Assembly: GCA_902797025.1 (NCBI GenBank)
Contig: CADBRN010000020.1
Location: forward strand, 1-64,000
Direction: 5' to 3'
Length of the DNA: 64,000 nucleotides
Source of the DNA: an uncultured Lachnospiraceae bacterium
GTDB taxonomy: Bacteria > Bacillota > Clostridia > Lachnospirales > Lachnospiraceae
Shown: piece by piece, positions 44,060 through 52,902 of the stretch
Position numbering within the stretch: the stretch's first letter is position 1
Layout of the letters: the number at the start of each line of letters is the position of its first letter
The notes under the pieces: model-generated
Seen by the model: the letters and a program-made list of their open reading frames with translations, nothing else
What the model was told of the DNA's origin: nothing
Database searches by the model: none
Position numbers and translations under genes: made by a program

Positions 44060-44099
44060 AAAACAGGGACTGCCGGAGCGACGGTTCTCCGGCAGTCCC
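44058..44099 (-). terminator. Intrinsic terminator between Hpt and lipoprotein genes
   Basis: GGGACTGCCGGAG (44066-44078) pairs perfectly with CTCCGGCAGTCCC (44087-44099). On the minus strand it runs into six U, so it terminates the lipoprotein gene and probably also hpt. Confidence 0.85.
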
Positions 44100-44109
44100 G
44101 CTCTGAAGA

Positions 44110-44739
44110 TCAGATACCGGCACCGCGCAGGATGGCATCCGCCTTCGCGTACGCTTCCTCGTTCCACGGATAGGAGGATTCGGTCACGCCGGCGTCGTCC
44201 AGGAGGGACTGTGCGTCTCCGTCCTTGAGGGTGTGGATCGTCTCGCCGAGTATCACCATCTGATCCGGGAACTCCGCGCGGTCTTCTTCGGAAAGTCCGT
44301 TCATGTACTGTGCGGTCTGGGTCTCGAGATATTCCGTGCTGATGTCGGTCGCCATCGTGAAGTCGAGAACATCGGCGGCGACGATCGCCGCTTTCAGAGA
44401 ACTTCCGGCGGTTCCGACCTCGACGTCGGTCTGAATCTCCGTCAGGATCACGGAGAGATCCGGCGCGACCCCGGTCACATTTGCGTCCGGTCCGACCGCG
44501 GACTCCGATGAGACGGAAACCGCGGATTCGGATGAAACGGATTCGGAGGAGACGTCCGGCTCCTCCGTGGAAACGGAGCGGACCGCAGAAGAGCCGGAGG
44601 ATTCAGAGATAACCGCACGGCTCTGTGCCGCGCTGCCCCCGGAAACGGACGAGGCGCCGGAAGGCGCGCCGCCGCAGGCGGAAAGTGCGAGTGCTGCTGC
44701 CATAAGGCCGGCTGCTGCGATGGATTTGTACTTCGTCAT
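44110..44739 (-). CDS. Predicted lipoprotein of unknown function
   Basis: A 209-residue secreted lipoprotein with lipobox LSAC and acylated C22, then a Ser/Glu/Val-rich low-complexity linker (about 25-85, with SSES repeats), then a small folded domain with no family I recognise. TCACCT... on the plus strand just upstream corresponds to an AGGTGA ribosome site. It lies between signalling genes and a methyltransferase-like gene, with no informative neighbour. Confidence 0.8.
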   Translation of the reverse strand: MTKYKSIAAAGLMAAALALSACGGAPSGASSVSGGSAAQSRAVISESSGSSAVRSVSTEEPDVSSESVSSESAVSVSSESAVGPDANVTGVAPDLSVILTEIQTDVEVGTAGSSLKAAIVAADVLDFTMATDISTEYLETQTAQYMNGLSEEDRAEFPDQMVILGETIHTLKDGDAQSLLDDAGVTESSYPWNEEAYAKADAILRGAGI

Positions 44740-44881
44740 TATGATTCACCTCACAAAAATATCAGGATTTCCAATCTTCGTTTCCGATATTGTAATTCAT
44801 CACGCCGGAGGGCGCAATCCCCGCCGGCGGGCGCCGCTGCATAAAAAATCCGGAGAATTGGCAAAAATGCCGAAATAACAC

Positions 44882-44910
44882 GAGTGACGGCGCCGGTTTT
44901 ATGATATAAT
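44882..44910 (+). promoter_or_regulatory. Extended -10 promoter
   Basis: TGATATAAT (44902-44910) is an extended -10 about 30 bases before the next start codon; the -35 is poor. Confidence 0.55.
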
Positions 44911-44941
44911 TATTGCCATATTACTTAGAAAGGAGACAGAT

Positions 44942-45853
44942 ATGGCTGAGAATCTTTTTACGAATGATGTGATTATCTCCTGGCTTCAGTATTTCGCACA
45001 GAATACGAATGTGGATCTGGAGCGCGTAAAGATGCTCGATATCACGAAGAAAAACAAGAGCGTCATCCCGACGGTCGAGTCACACAAGGCGACGCTTGTT
45101 TTCACAGAAGCCGGTGATCCGGATATATTTTACCGCATGTGGAACGCGGGACTCGGAGAATGTGAGGTCTGGTACAATGACGGATCCGAGCCGTCCGGAG
45201 AGATCCGTCACGACAAACTGAAGAGCATGATCGACCGCGGGATCAACGCGTCGGCGGGCATGCTGATTCTCAATGACAACGCGCGGAACACATATAAAAT
45301 CGGTATGGATAATGAGAACTTCCGACGCGGATCCGTGCGCTACGTAGGAAGCGAGATCCGTTCCGTTATTCTCAACAAGATGCAGGTCGGTCTGCAGGAC
45401 GACATCCTTGTCATAAGCGGCGAGAGTATTGCGGTCGAGGCGGCGATCATCGCGCAGGAGGGCAGTGTGACGGCGGTCGAGTACAACAGTGACGACCGAA
45501 AGACGCTGGAGGAAAACATCGATCATTTCGGAACCCGGAATATTCAGGTCATCGATCATGTCGACGATGAGACGATGAAGGGTCTGCCGGTGCCGTCGCT
45601 GGTCTTCATGGTCGCTTCGGCGAGCATGGAGCAGGAGCTCGCGTGCCTGACGCGTCTGAATCCGAACATCAATGTCGTGATTTACACGCTTGATTTCGGC
45701 GTCGCCGCGAATATGGATCACGTTTTTGAAAAATATCACATCATCGACAAAGAGGTGATTCAGATCACCGTCCAGAAGCTGAATTCGAGAAATACATTCG
45801 AGGCGCAGCCGGCGCCCTGGATCATTTCCGGAAGAGCGGCACGGAGGCGCTGA
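44942..45853 (+). CDS. CbiT/CobL-like methyltransferase-fold protein with degenerate SAM motif
   Basis: A 303-residue protein. The middle (about 140-205) follows the precorrin-6B decarboxylating methyltransferase pattern: a start like YVGSEIRSVILNKM, then VISGESIAVEAAIIAQEGSVTAVEYN, then ENIDHFGTRNIQVIDH. Motif I, normally GxGxG/S, reads SGESIAVE and so lacks glycines thought to be needed for SAM binding. The N-terminal 130 residues do not resemble CbiT or CbiE to me. No cobalamin genes are nearby. It may be a pseudo-methyltransferase or bind another ligand. AGAAAGGAGAC precedes the ATG. Confidence 0.6.
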   Translation: MAENLFTNDVIISWLQYFAQNTNVDLERVKMLDITKKNKSVIPTVESHKATLVFTEAGDPDIFYRMWNAGLGECEVWYNDGSEPSGEIRHDKLKSMIDRGINASAGMLILNDNARNTYKIGMDNENFRRGSVRYVGSEIRSVILNKMQVGLQDDILVISGESIAVEAAIIAQEGSVTAVEYNSDDRKTLEENIDHFGTRNIQVIDHVDDETMKGLPVPSLVFMVASASMEQELACLTRLNPNINVVIYTLDFGVAANMDHVFEKYHIIDKEVIQITVQKLNSRNTFEAQPAPWIISGRAARRR

Positions 45854-45920
45854 GCCTCATAACAAAGGAGGGCAGGGAAATCTGTCCGGAAAAAATAAAA
45901 CCGAGGGGGAAAGCAAGGAA

Positions 45921-47333
45921 ATGGCAAAAGAGAAAAAAGGCGGCTTCAGTGGCCAGTTCGGATTTGTAATCGCAGCGGCCGGAAGTGCGGTGGGAGTCGG
46001 GAATATCTGGAGATTCCCGTATCTGGCGGCGCGCGACGGAGGCGGCCTGTTCCTGATTATCTATCTGATTCTGGTGGTGACGTTCGGATTTACACTTCTG
46101 ACGTCAGATATCGCGATCGGAAGAAAGACGCAGAAAAGTTCAATTTACGCATATGCCCAGATGCGTCCGAAATGGAAATTTCTGGGAGTGATCACATTTC
46201 TCGTACCGGTTCTGATTATGACGTATTATGCGGTGATCGGCGGATGGATCACGAAGTATATTGTCGTTTATCTGATCGGAGACGGAGCCGCGGCAGCGGG
46301 GGACGGATACTTTACGGCCTTCATCACGTCGAAGGTATCTCCGGTTGTGTTCGGCCTCATCTTCATGCTGGTGACGGCGTTTATCGTCTACAACGGCGTG
46401 GAAAAAGGAATCGAGCGCTGCTCGAGGTTCATGATGCCGATTCTGTTTGTGATGATCATCATCATCGCGATTTACGCGCTGACCCTCTCCCATACGGGCG
46501 CGGACGGCGTGACACGGACCGGTCTTGAGGGATTTGCGTACTACCTGAAACCGGATCTTTCCGGTGTGACTCCTTCAAGATTTTTCTCGATTCTGCTTGA
46601 CGCGATGGGACAGCTTTTCTTCTCCCTGAGTGTCTCGATGGGAATCATGATCACGTACGGATCTTACGTAAAGAAGGACGTCGATCTGAACCAGTCCGTC
46701 ACACAGATCGAGATCTTCGATACCCTTGTCGCATTTCTCGCCGGAATGATGATCATCCCGTCGATTTATGTATTCTCCGGACTGGACGGTATGAATGCAG
46801 GCCCGAGCCTGATCTTCATCTCGCTGCCGAAGGTCTTCACGGCGATGGGAAAGATCGGTCCGGTGATCGCGGTTCTCTTCTTTGTGATGGCGGCATTTGC
46901 GGCTCTGACGTCCTGCGTCTCCGTCCTTGAGGCGATCACGGCGAACTGTATGGAGATCACGCACAAGCCACGTAAAAAAGTCACGCTGGTCCTCACGGTG
47001 ATCTACTGCGTGATGACGGCGATCGTAGCGCTCGGGTACAGCATCTTCTATTTTGAGATCAAACTTCCGAACGGAGTGACCGGACAATTGCTCGACATCA
47101 TGGACTACGTCAGCAACAACCTGCTGATGCCGATCATTTCCCTGCTCTCGACGATTCTGATCGGATGGATCGTCGGACCGAAATGGGTCGCGGACGAGAT
47201 GGAGTATGGCGGAAAGAAGTTCCGCCGGAAAAGAATGTACTATGTCATGATCCGTTTTGTCTGCCCGATCATGATGTTCATTCTCTCCCTCCAGTCCACC
47301 GGACTGCTGGCGAAGATCTTCGGATGGAACTGA
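45921..47333 (+). CDS. Sodium-dependent transporter, NSS family
   Basis: A 470-residue membrane protein with about eleven or twelve hydrophobic segments. AAAGSAVGVGNIWRFPYLAARDGGG in the first helix is the neurotransmitter:sodium symporter signature holding sodium and substrate sites. It probably imports an amino acid or related amine; bacterial members of about this length are often annotated for Trp, Tyr or unknown substrates. It lies 67 bases after the CbiT-like gene and may be cotranscribed, then is followed by a terminator. Confidence 0.93.
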   Translation: MAKEKKGGFSGQFGFVIAAAGSAVGVGNIWRFPYLAARDGGGLFLIIYLILVVTFGFTLLTSDIAIGRKTQKSSIYAYAQMRPKWKFLGVITFLVPVLIMTYYAVIGGWITKYIVVYLIGDGAAAAGDGYFTAFITSKVSPVVFGLIFMLVTAFIVYNGVEKGIERCSRFMMPILFVMIIIIAIYALTLSHTGADGVTRTGLEGFAYYLKPDLSGVTPSRFFSILLDAMGQLFFSLSVSMGIMITYGSYVKKDVDLNQSVTQIEIFDTLVAFLAGMMIIPSIYVFSGLDGMNAGPSLIFISLPKVFTAMGKIGPVIAVLFFVMAAFAALTSCVSVLEAITANCMEITHKPRKKVTLVLTVIYCVMTAIVALGYSIFYFEIKLPNGVTGQLLDIMDYVSNNLLMPIISLLSTILIGWIVGPKWVADEMEYGGKKFRRKRMYYVMIRFVCPIMMFILSLQSTGLLAKIFGWN

Positions 47334-47403
47334 TCATCCGAAGGGCCGGTGCCGCTTCCCGGCATGGGCAGTTTTCGTAAGAGACAGAAATAACGAGAAA
47401 AAG

Positions 47404-47472
47404 AAGGAACTGCTTCGGGTTCAGCAGGAGGAAAATCATTTCCCTGTACGGACATCGAAGCGGTTCCTTTTT
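47404..47472 (+). terminator. Terminator after the NSS transporter
   Basis: AAGGAAC-TGCTTCG (47404-47417) pairs with CGAAG-CGGTTCCTT (47456-47469), followed by a T-run. A second hairpin with arms CAGCT-GTGATC and GATCACAAGCTG follows. A TATAAT at 47612-47617 precedes the next gene. Confidence 0.7.
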
Positions 47473-47642
47473 GTCTGCAGCTGTGATCTTCGATATGGAA
47501 AGTTTTCATCGACGATTTTCCGGATCACAAGCTGTCTGTTTCGCCAATCCTCGTATGGCAGAAGATTATTCGAAAATCTGTGCGGTCTTTTTGAAAGGCG
47601 GTGTGTGATGATATAATGAAGGCACCAATCAAAGGAGGTGTG

Positions 47643-49343
47643 ATGCGGATGACGGCGGATGAAAGGTATGAGTACTGGCTGAAGAAGCTGCCGGTGGATT
47701 CTCCTGCGCGCCTGGAGCTTCTTGGAATCGCGGGAAATGAGGCGGAGATCACGGATCGCTTCTATCAGGAGATCGCATTCGGAACGGCGGGGCTTCGGGG
47801 AATCTGCGGAGCCGGAACCAACCGGATGAATGAATTCACAGTCGGCAGGGCGACGCAGGGAATCGCGGATTACATTCTGACGGAGCCGGGCAGGGCAGAA
47901 AAAGGTGTGGTGATCGCCTACGACTGCCGGTACCACTCGAAAGAATTTTCGGAACTGGCTGCTGAGATCTTCGCGGGAAACGGCATCCGCGTGTATCTGT
48001 TTCCGGAAATGCGGCCGACGCCGGAGCTTTCGTTTGCGATCCGGCAGCTCGGCGCCGTCTCCGGTGTCAATATGACAGCGAGCCACAATCCGAAGGAATA
48101 CAACGGCTACAAGGTTTATTGGGAGGATGGAGCACAGATCTCGGGCGCGGTTTCGGATGGAATTCAGGACCGGATTATGAAGCTGGATCTGTTCGGACGC
48201 TTTCCGGGGGTTCCCCTCGATGAAGCGGTCCGGTCGGGGTGTGTCGTCATGCTCGGAGCGGAGATGGACCGGCACTACCTCGATTACGTCGAATCGATGG
48301 CGCAGCACGGAGGAGATTCGCTCTGGCTCGACGTACCGATTGTGTATACGCCCCTGAACGGCGCGGGAAGCATCCCGCTTCGGACGGTCATGGAGGAGCG
48401 CGGATTTACGAATTTCTCTCTTGTGCCGGAGCAGGCAGATCCGGATCCGGAATTTACGACGGTCGGCTACCCGAACCCGGAGGATCCCCGTGCGTTCCGT
48501 CTTGCTGAAAAGCTTGGGCATGAGAAACATGCGGCTGTGCTGATCGCGACAGATCCGGACAGCGACCGGATGGCTGTCGAAATCCCGGACGGAATGGGCG
48601 GGTGGACTCCGCTAAACGGAAATCAGACCGGCGCCCTTCTGATCGCTTACCTTGCGGAAAGTCAGAAACAAAATGGGACGCTGCCGGAAAAACCGGTCAT
48701 GATCAAATCCATCGTGACCGGCGATTTCGGCCGGGCAATCTGTGATGATTACGGGATCCGTGTCGTGGAAGCGCTGACCGGTTTCAAGAATATCTGCGGG
48801 AGAATTCCCGAGATGGAGAAGGAGGGTTACACGTATTTCTTCGGTTATGAGGAAAGTATCGGATGTGCGCCCGGCTCCGGCGTGCGGGACAAGGACGGCG
48901 TCTGCGCCGGCATGCTGGTCGCCGAGATGGCGGCTTTCTGCGCGGCAAAGGGGAATACACTCGCAGGGTATCTGGAAGAGCTGTACAGGAAATATGGATA
49001 TTTCGCGGAAAAGCAGATTTCGATCGTCCGGAAAGGGAAGAGCGGAGCGGAGGAGATTCGTGCGATGATGAGCCGGTTCCGGACAGAAAAACCGGAGCGG
49101 TTCGGATCGTTCCGGGTGAAGGAGGTCATCGATTTTCTTCACGGCCATGAGGATATCCCGCCGTCCGATGTCCTGATTTTCCGGATGACAGACGGAAGCT
49201 GGTTTGCGGTACGGCCGTCCGGAACGGAGCCGAAAATTAAATTTTATTATTATACGAAGGCAGCAGATAGGGAAACCGCACGGGACCTGGCGGAACAGCT
49301 GGCCGGGGCGGTGGAGAGCGGGCTGAAGGGATCAACGAATTGA
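47643..49343 (+). CDS. Phosphosugar mutase (phosphoglucomutase/phosphomannomutase family)
   Basis: A 566-residue alpha-D-phosphohexomutase that moves phosphate between C1 and C6 of a hexose. The phospho-serine loop is MTASHNPKEYNGYK, the metal-binding loop is ATDPDSDRM, and the C-terminal phosphate loop is FAVRPSGTEPKIKFYY. Length and the FGTAGLRG segment match the clostridial PgcA-like group. An AAAGGAGGTG site precedes the ATG at 47643; an ATG six bases on is also possible. Single gene. Confidence 0.93.
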   Translation: MRMTADERYEYWLKKLPVDSPARLELLGIAGNEAEITDRFYQEIAFGTAGLRGICGAGTNRMNEFTVGRATQGIADYILTEPGRAEKGVVIAYDCRYHSKEFSELAAEIFAGNGIRVYLFPEMRPTPELSFAIRQLGAVSGVNMTASHNPKEYNGYKVYWEDGAQISGAVSDGIQDRIMKLDLFGRFPGVPLDEAVRSGCVVMLGAEMDRHYLDYVESMAQHGGDSLWLDVPIVYTPLNGAGSIPLRTVMEERGFTNFSLVPEQADPDPEFTTVGYPNPEDPRAFRLAEKLGHEKHAAVLIATDPDSDRMAVEIPDGMGGWTPLNGNQTGALLIAYLAESQKQNGTLPEKPVMIKSIVTGDFGRAICDDYGIRVVEALTGFKNICGRIPEMEKEGYTYFFGYEESIGCAPGSGVRDKDGVCAGMLVAEMAAFCAAKGNTLAGYLEELYRKYGYFAEKQISIVRKGKSGAEEIRAMMSRFRTEKPERFGSFRVKEVIDFLHGHEDIPPSDVLIFRMTDGSWFAVRPSGTEPKIKFYYYTKAADRETARDLAEQLAGAVESGLKGSTN

Positions 49344-49403
49344 ACCGGCCGTCGTCTGCATTCTGCGTTTGTGTCCTTTGCTGAAATTTGTTAGAATAGG
49401 CAC

Positions 49404-50345
49404 ATGACTGAATTAATTGATAAATATAAAAAATTAAATACGATTCTGCGTGACATGGGATCCGTCGCGGTGGCCTTTTCCGGCGGCGTGGATTCTACTT
49501 TTCTCGCACGGGCTGCGCACGATGTGCTCGGAGACCGGATGATCGCCGTGACGCTTCTGGCGATTCCCGGTTCGGAACGTGAGGTGCAGGATGCCGTGGC
49601 ATTGTGCAAAAAGGAAGACATTCCGCAGATCACGATCCGGCAGGATGCACTGTCGATTCCGGGGTTTGCGGAAAATCCGCCGGACCGGTGTTATATCTGT
49701 AAACGGAGCCTCTTCTCCCGGGTAATTGATTTTGCGGAGAAACAAAACATTCGGTTTGTGGCGGAGGGTACGAATGTGGACGACGGGGCGGATTACCGGC
49801 CGGGGATGCGTGCACTTTTGGAACTCGGTGTCCGCAGTCCGCTCAGAGAGGCGGGACTGACGAAGGCAGATATCCGGGAACTTTCGAGGCAGCTGGGTCT
49901 TCCGACCTGGAACAAGCCGTCGGCTGCCTGCCTCGCGTCCCGGTTTGCCTACGGGGAAACGATCACGGAAGAGAAAATACGGATGGCGGCGAGGGCAGAG
50001 GAATATCTGCACGGACTCGGGTTTGGTCAGCTTCGCGTAAGAATGCATGGCACAATCGCGCGGATCGAGCTGATGCCGGACGAACTTGACCGGCTCATGA
50101 ACCGCACGCTCAGGGAGAAGGTCTTCGAGAAGTTCAAGGAGATCGGTTTCTCCTATGTTACCGCAGATCTTGCGGGATACCGGATGGGAAGCATGAACGA
50201 GGTGCTGAATCGGGAGAAGAACGGTGCGCTGAATCGGGAGAAGAACGGTGCGCTGAATCGGGAACAGAACGGTGCGCTGAATCCGAAAAAGGATAATGCG
50301 CTGAATCCGGAGATGGTGGATGTGCAGGAAGGACAGGGCCGCTGA
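49404..50345 (+). CDS. larE: LarE, sacrificial sulfur transferase for nickel-pincer cofactor
   Basis: A 313-residue PP-loop ATPase that adenylates the pincer precursor and donates sulfur. PP-loop SGGVDST spans residues 26-32. The sulfur-donating cysteine is C176 in SAACLASRF, the same number as in the Lactobacillus plantarum enzyme, so it is of the single-cysteine sacrificial type rather than the three-cysteine cluster type. The C-terminus (about residues 267-300) adds tandem NREKNGAL repeats absent from typical LarE. Its stop overlaps the larB start by one base. Confidence 0.95.
   Translation: MTELIDKYKKLNTILRDMGSVAVAFSGGVDSTFLARAAHDVLGDRMIAVTLLAIPGSEREVQDAVALCKKEDIPQITIRQDALSIPGFAENPPDRCYICKRSLFSRVIDFAEKQNIRFVAEGTNVDDGADYRPGMRALLELGVRSPLREAGLTKADIRELSRQLGLPTWNKPSAACLASRFAYGETITEEKIRMAARAEEYLHGLGFGQLRVRMHGTIARIELMPDELDRLMNRTLREKVFEKFKEIGFSYVTADLAGYRMGSMNEVLNREKNGALNREKNGALNREQNGALNPKKDNALNPEMVDVQEGQGR
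50202..50310 (+). repeat. 24-base in-frame tandem repeat at larE C-terminus
   Basis: Three near-identical 24-base units and two decayed ones encode LNREKNGA-type octapeptides. They end about 35 bases before the larB start. Slippage would add or remove eight residues without a frame shift. Confidence 0.9.
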
Positions 50346-51100
50346 TGGATACGAGGGAGCTGCTGGAACAGGTTAAAAACGGACGGGTTTCGATCGATGA
50401 GGCGGAGCGTTATCTCGGAAGAAAGCCGGTCGATGATCTCGGATTCGCAAAGCTGGACCTGAACCGGGAGACACGGTCGGGGTTTCCGGAGGTGGTCTTC
50501 TGCAGCGGAAAGAAGGATGAGTTTCTCGCGTCTATTTTCCGGAGACTGTACGAACAAAACGGCGAGGTGTTCGGGACGAGAGCGGACGCGCATCAGTATG
50601 AGGTTGTCAGGAAAGTGCTGCCGGAGGTCGAATACGATGAGACGTCACGCATCCTGAAGATTGAGAAGAGTGAAAAGAAGCATGTCGGCATGGTGGCGGT
50701 CTGCACGGCGGGGACGGCGGATATACCGGTTGCGGAGGAAGCGGCGCAGACGGCGGAGTTTTTCGGGTCGCACGTCGACCGCATCTATGATGTAGGTGTC
50801 AGCGGCATTCACCGTCTGCTCGCGAAAACGGATACAATCCAGAGGGCGAATGTGGTTGTCGCGGTCGCGGGTATGGAGGGAGCGCTCGCAAGCGTGATCG
50901 GCGGACTTGTCCGGAATCCGGTGATCGCCGTTCCGACATCGGTCGGGTACGGCGCGAGTATGCACGGGCTTTCCGCTCTCCTTACGATGATCAATTCCTG
51001 CGCAAACGGCATCGCGGTCGTCAACATCGACAACGGGTATGGCGCGGGTTACGTCGCGACCCAGATCAACCGGCTTGCGGCGGGAGTGGGCAGAGAATAA
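50345..51100 (+). CDS. larB: LarB, nicotinate adenine dinucleotide carboxylase/hydrolase
   Basis: A 251-residue LarB, which carboxylates the pyridinium ring of nicotinic acid adenine dinucleotide and hydrolyses it to the dicarboxylated mononucleotide, the first pincer step. The PurE-like C-terminal half has VCTAGTADIPVAEEA and PVIAVPTSVGYGASMHGLSALLTM, both family hallmarks. It is the middle gene of larE-larB-larC with a one-base overlap to larE. Confidence 0.96.
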   Translation: MDTRELLEQVKNGRVSIDEAERYLGRKPVDDLGFAKLDLNRETRSGFPEVVFCSGKKDEFLASIFRRLYEQNGEVFGTRADAHQYEVVRKVLPEVEYDETSRILKIEKSEKKHVGMVAVCTAGTADIPVAEEAAQTAEFFGSHVDRIYDVGVSGIHRLLAKTDTIQRANVVVAVAGMEGALASVIGGLVRNPVIAVPTSVGYGASMHGLSALLTMINSCANGIAVVNIDNGYGAGYVATQINRLAAGVGRE

Positions 51101-51172
51101 GCCGGCCGGATTCTGAAGGAGAGGACAGAGAACAGGCAGGCCGTTTCGAATATACAAAGGGAAAATGACTTC

Positions 51173-52483
51173 ATGGCAAAAAATACATTATATCTGGACT
51201 GCGCGTCCGGAATCAGCGGTGATATGTTCGTCGCCGCGCTTCTGGATCTCGGCGCGGATGAAAAAAAAGTGAGGCGGGCGCTCGCGGGGATACCGGGCGG
51301 ACATTTTGAAATCCGGATCAGCCGTGTCGAAAAAAGCGGGATTGACTGCTGTGATTTTGACGTGGTACTTGATGCGGAGCACGAAACGCATGATCACGAC
51401 ATGGAGTATCTCTACGGGAAGTCCGGAGATGGAAATGAGTGTATCGGTGATCACCATGGCGAAAAGCACCATCATGAGGGTGATCATGATCACGAGCACA
51501 CGCACCGGACGCTTGCTGAGGTTCTGGATATTTTGGACGGCTGTGAGATGACAGAGAATGCGCGTGCCCTTGCGGGGCGGATTTTCCGGATTCTTGCGGA
51601 TGCGGAAGCGAGGGCTCACGGCAGGACGGAGCAGACCGTCCGCTTTCATGAGGTCGGTGCGATCGATTCCATCGCGGATATCGTGGCGGCGGCAGTCTGT
51701 TTTGATGATCTTGCCGTCGAAAAGGTATACTGTACGCCGCTGTTCGAGGGGAGTGGAATGATCCGTTGTGCCCACGGATTTCTCCCGGTCCCGGTTCCTG
51801 CCGTAGCGAATATCATCGCAGCGGGCAGTCTGAAGTTGAACATCGATCCGGACACGCAGGGAGAGTTCGTCACGCCGACAGGGGCGGCGATCGCATCGGC
51901 AATTGTCACGGAATCTTCGAAAGCGGGTTCGTTTTCTGTGAAGAAAATCGGGCTTGGTGCGGGGAAACGGCTGTACAGCCGGCCGAACTTTCTAAGAGTG
52001 CTTCTGATTGAGGAGGAGAAGGGCTTGTCCCCGGAAGGAGAAGGCGGCGGTACGCCGGAATCGGTCTGGATGCTGGAGTCGGATATTGATGATACGGAGG
52101 GTGAGGCGTTCGGCTATCTTCTGGAGCGGCTCATGGACGAGGGAGCGCTCGATGCGCATTTTCTTCCTGTATATATGAAAAAAAACCGGCCGGCTTACCA
52201 GCTTCAGGTCCTCTGCACAGAAAAGCTGCGGAAAAAACTCGAGCAGATCATCTTCCGCGAGACGACGACGATCGGAATCCGGCGGGTGAGAATGGACCGG
52301 ACCGTGCTGACGCGCACGGAGCGCGAAGTAGAGACGGGATACGGGACATCGCGCGTAAAAATCACCCGGGTCGATGGAAAAGAGCGGATCGATCCGGAAT
52401 ACGAAAGCGTCTGTGAGCTCTGCGCGAAGACGGGATTCTCATTTGCGGAATGCAGAGCGATCATCCTTCATGCGGCAGAATGA
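51173..52483 (+). CDS. larC: LarC, nickel insertase
   Basis: A 436-residue LarC, the CTP-dependent enzyme that inserts nickel into the pincer. The start LYLDCASGISGDMFVAALLDLG is characteristic. A His/Asp-rich stretch (about residues 65-110, HDHD, HHGEKHHHEGDHDHEHTH) probably binds or stores nickel. LESDIDDTEGEAFGYLLERLMDEGALDAHF follows. It is one continuous frame, unlike L. plantarum larC, which needs a programmed frameshift. No larA racemase is in the window, so the user enzyme is elsewhere. Confidence 0.96.
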   Translation: MAKNTLYLDCASGISGDMFVAALLDLGADEKKVRRALAGIPGGHFEIRISRVEKSGIDCCDFDVVLDAEHETHDHDMEYLYGKSGDGNECIGDHHGEKHHHEGDHDHEHTHRTLAEVLDILDGCEMTENARALAGRIFRILADAEARAHGRTEQTVRFHEVGAIDSIADIVAAAVCFDDLAVEKVYCTPLFEGSGMIRCAHGFLPVPVPAVANIIAAGSLKLNIDPDTQGEFVTPTGAAIASAIVTESSKAGSFSVKKIGLGAGKRLYSRPNFLRVLLIEEEKGLSPEGEGGGTPESVWMLESDIDDTEGEAFGYLLERLMDEGALDAHFLPVYMKKNRPAYQLQVLCTEKLRKKLEQIIFRETTTIGIRRVRMDRTVLTRTEREVETGYGTSRVKITRVDGKERIDPEYESVCELCAKTGFSFAECRAIILHAAE

Positions 52484-52840
52484 TCGGTTCGGATAATTTC
52501 TTTGCTGCTGATCAGCAGCTTAGCTGCAGCTGTCTTATCTGAATCAGCTGCATAGAGCGGGGATGATGAGTTAAAGAAGAACAGATCCATGCATTTATAG
52601 AGGGTTTTCGTTCAATTAGAACAGAAAAAGAGGTTTCCTTTCGGAAACCTCTTTTTCTAGGAAGGAGAACCCGATTTTCATCGGTATATGAAAAAGAAAG
52701 AACAAATCTTTGGTACTTGCTTCATTTGATGGTTTTAGTATAGGGGCGAATTGTGTTACGTGAATGATGAAATTGTAAACAAATCATGAATGGGGTGTTA
52801 TTAAATTTTGTCCGGGGCGGGTAAGAATCCCGGAATATGA
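52484..52840. terminator. Palindrome-rich intergenic stretch with a bidirectional terminator
   Basis: A perfect 16-base palindrome GCTGCTGATCAGCAGC lies at 52504-52519, followed by AGCTGCAGCT. AAAAAGAGGTTTCC (52625-52638) pairs with GGAAACCTCTTTTT (52643-52656), an intrinsic terminator usable on both strands. No gene is seen in the rest. Confidence 0.8.
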
Positions 52841-52869
52841 TTGACATAATGTAGTGATCGTGATAAATT
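52841..52869 (+). promoter_or_regulatory. Promoter of the Ser/Thr kinase operon
   Basis: TTGACA (52841-52846), a 17-base spacer and TAAATT (52864-52869), 33 bases before the kinase start codon. Confidence 0.75.
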
Positions 52870-52902
52870 AGAGGTAGACATAATGAAAGGGGGCGTTCCG
52901 CT

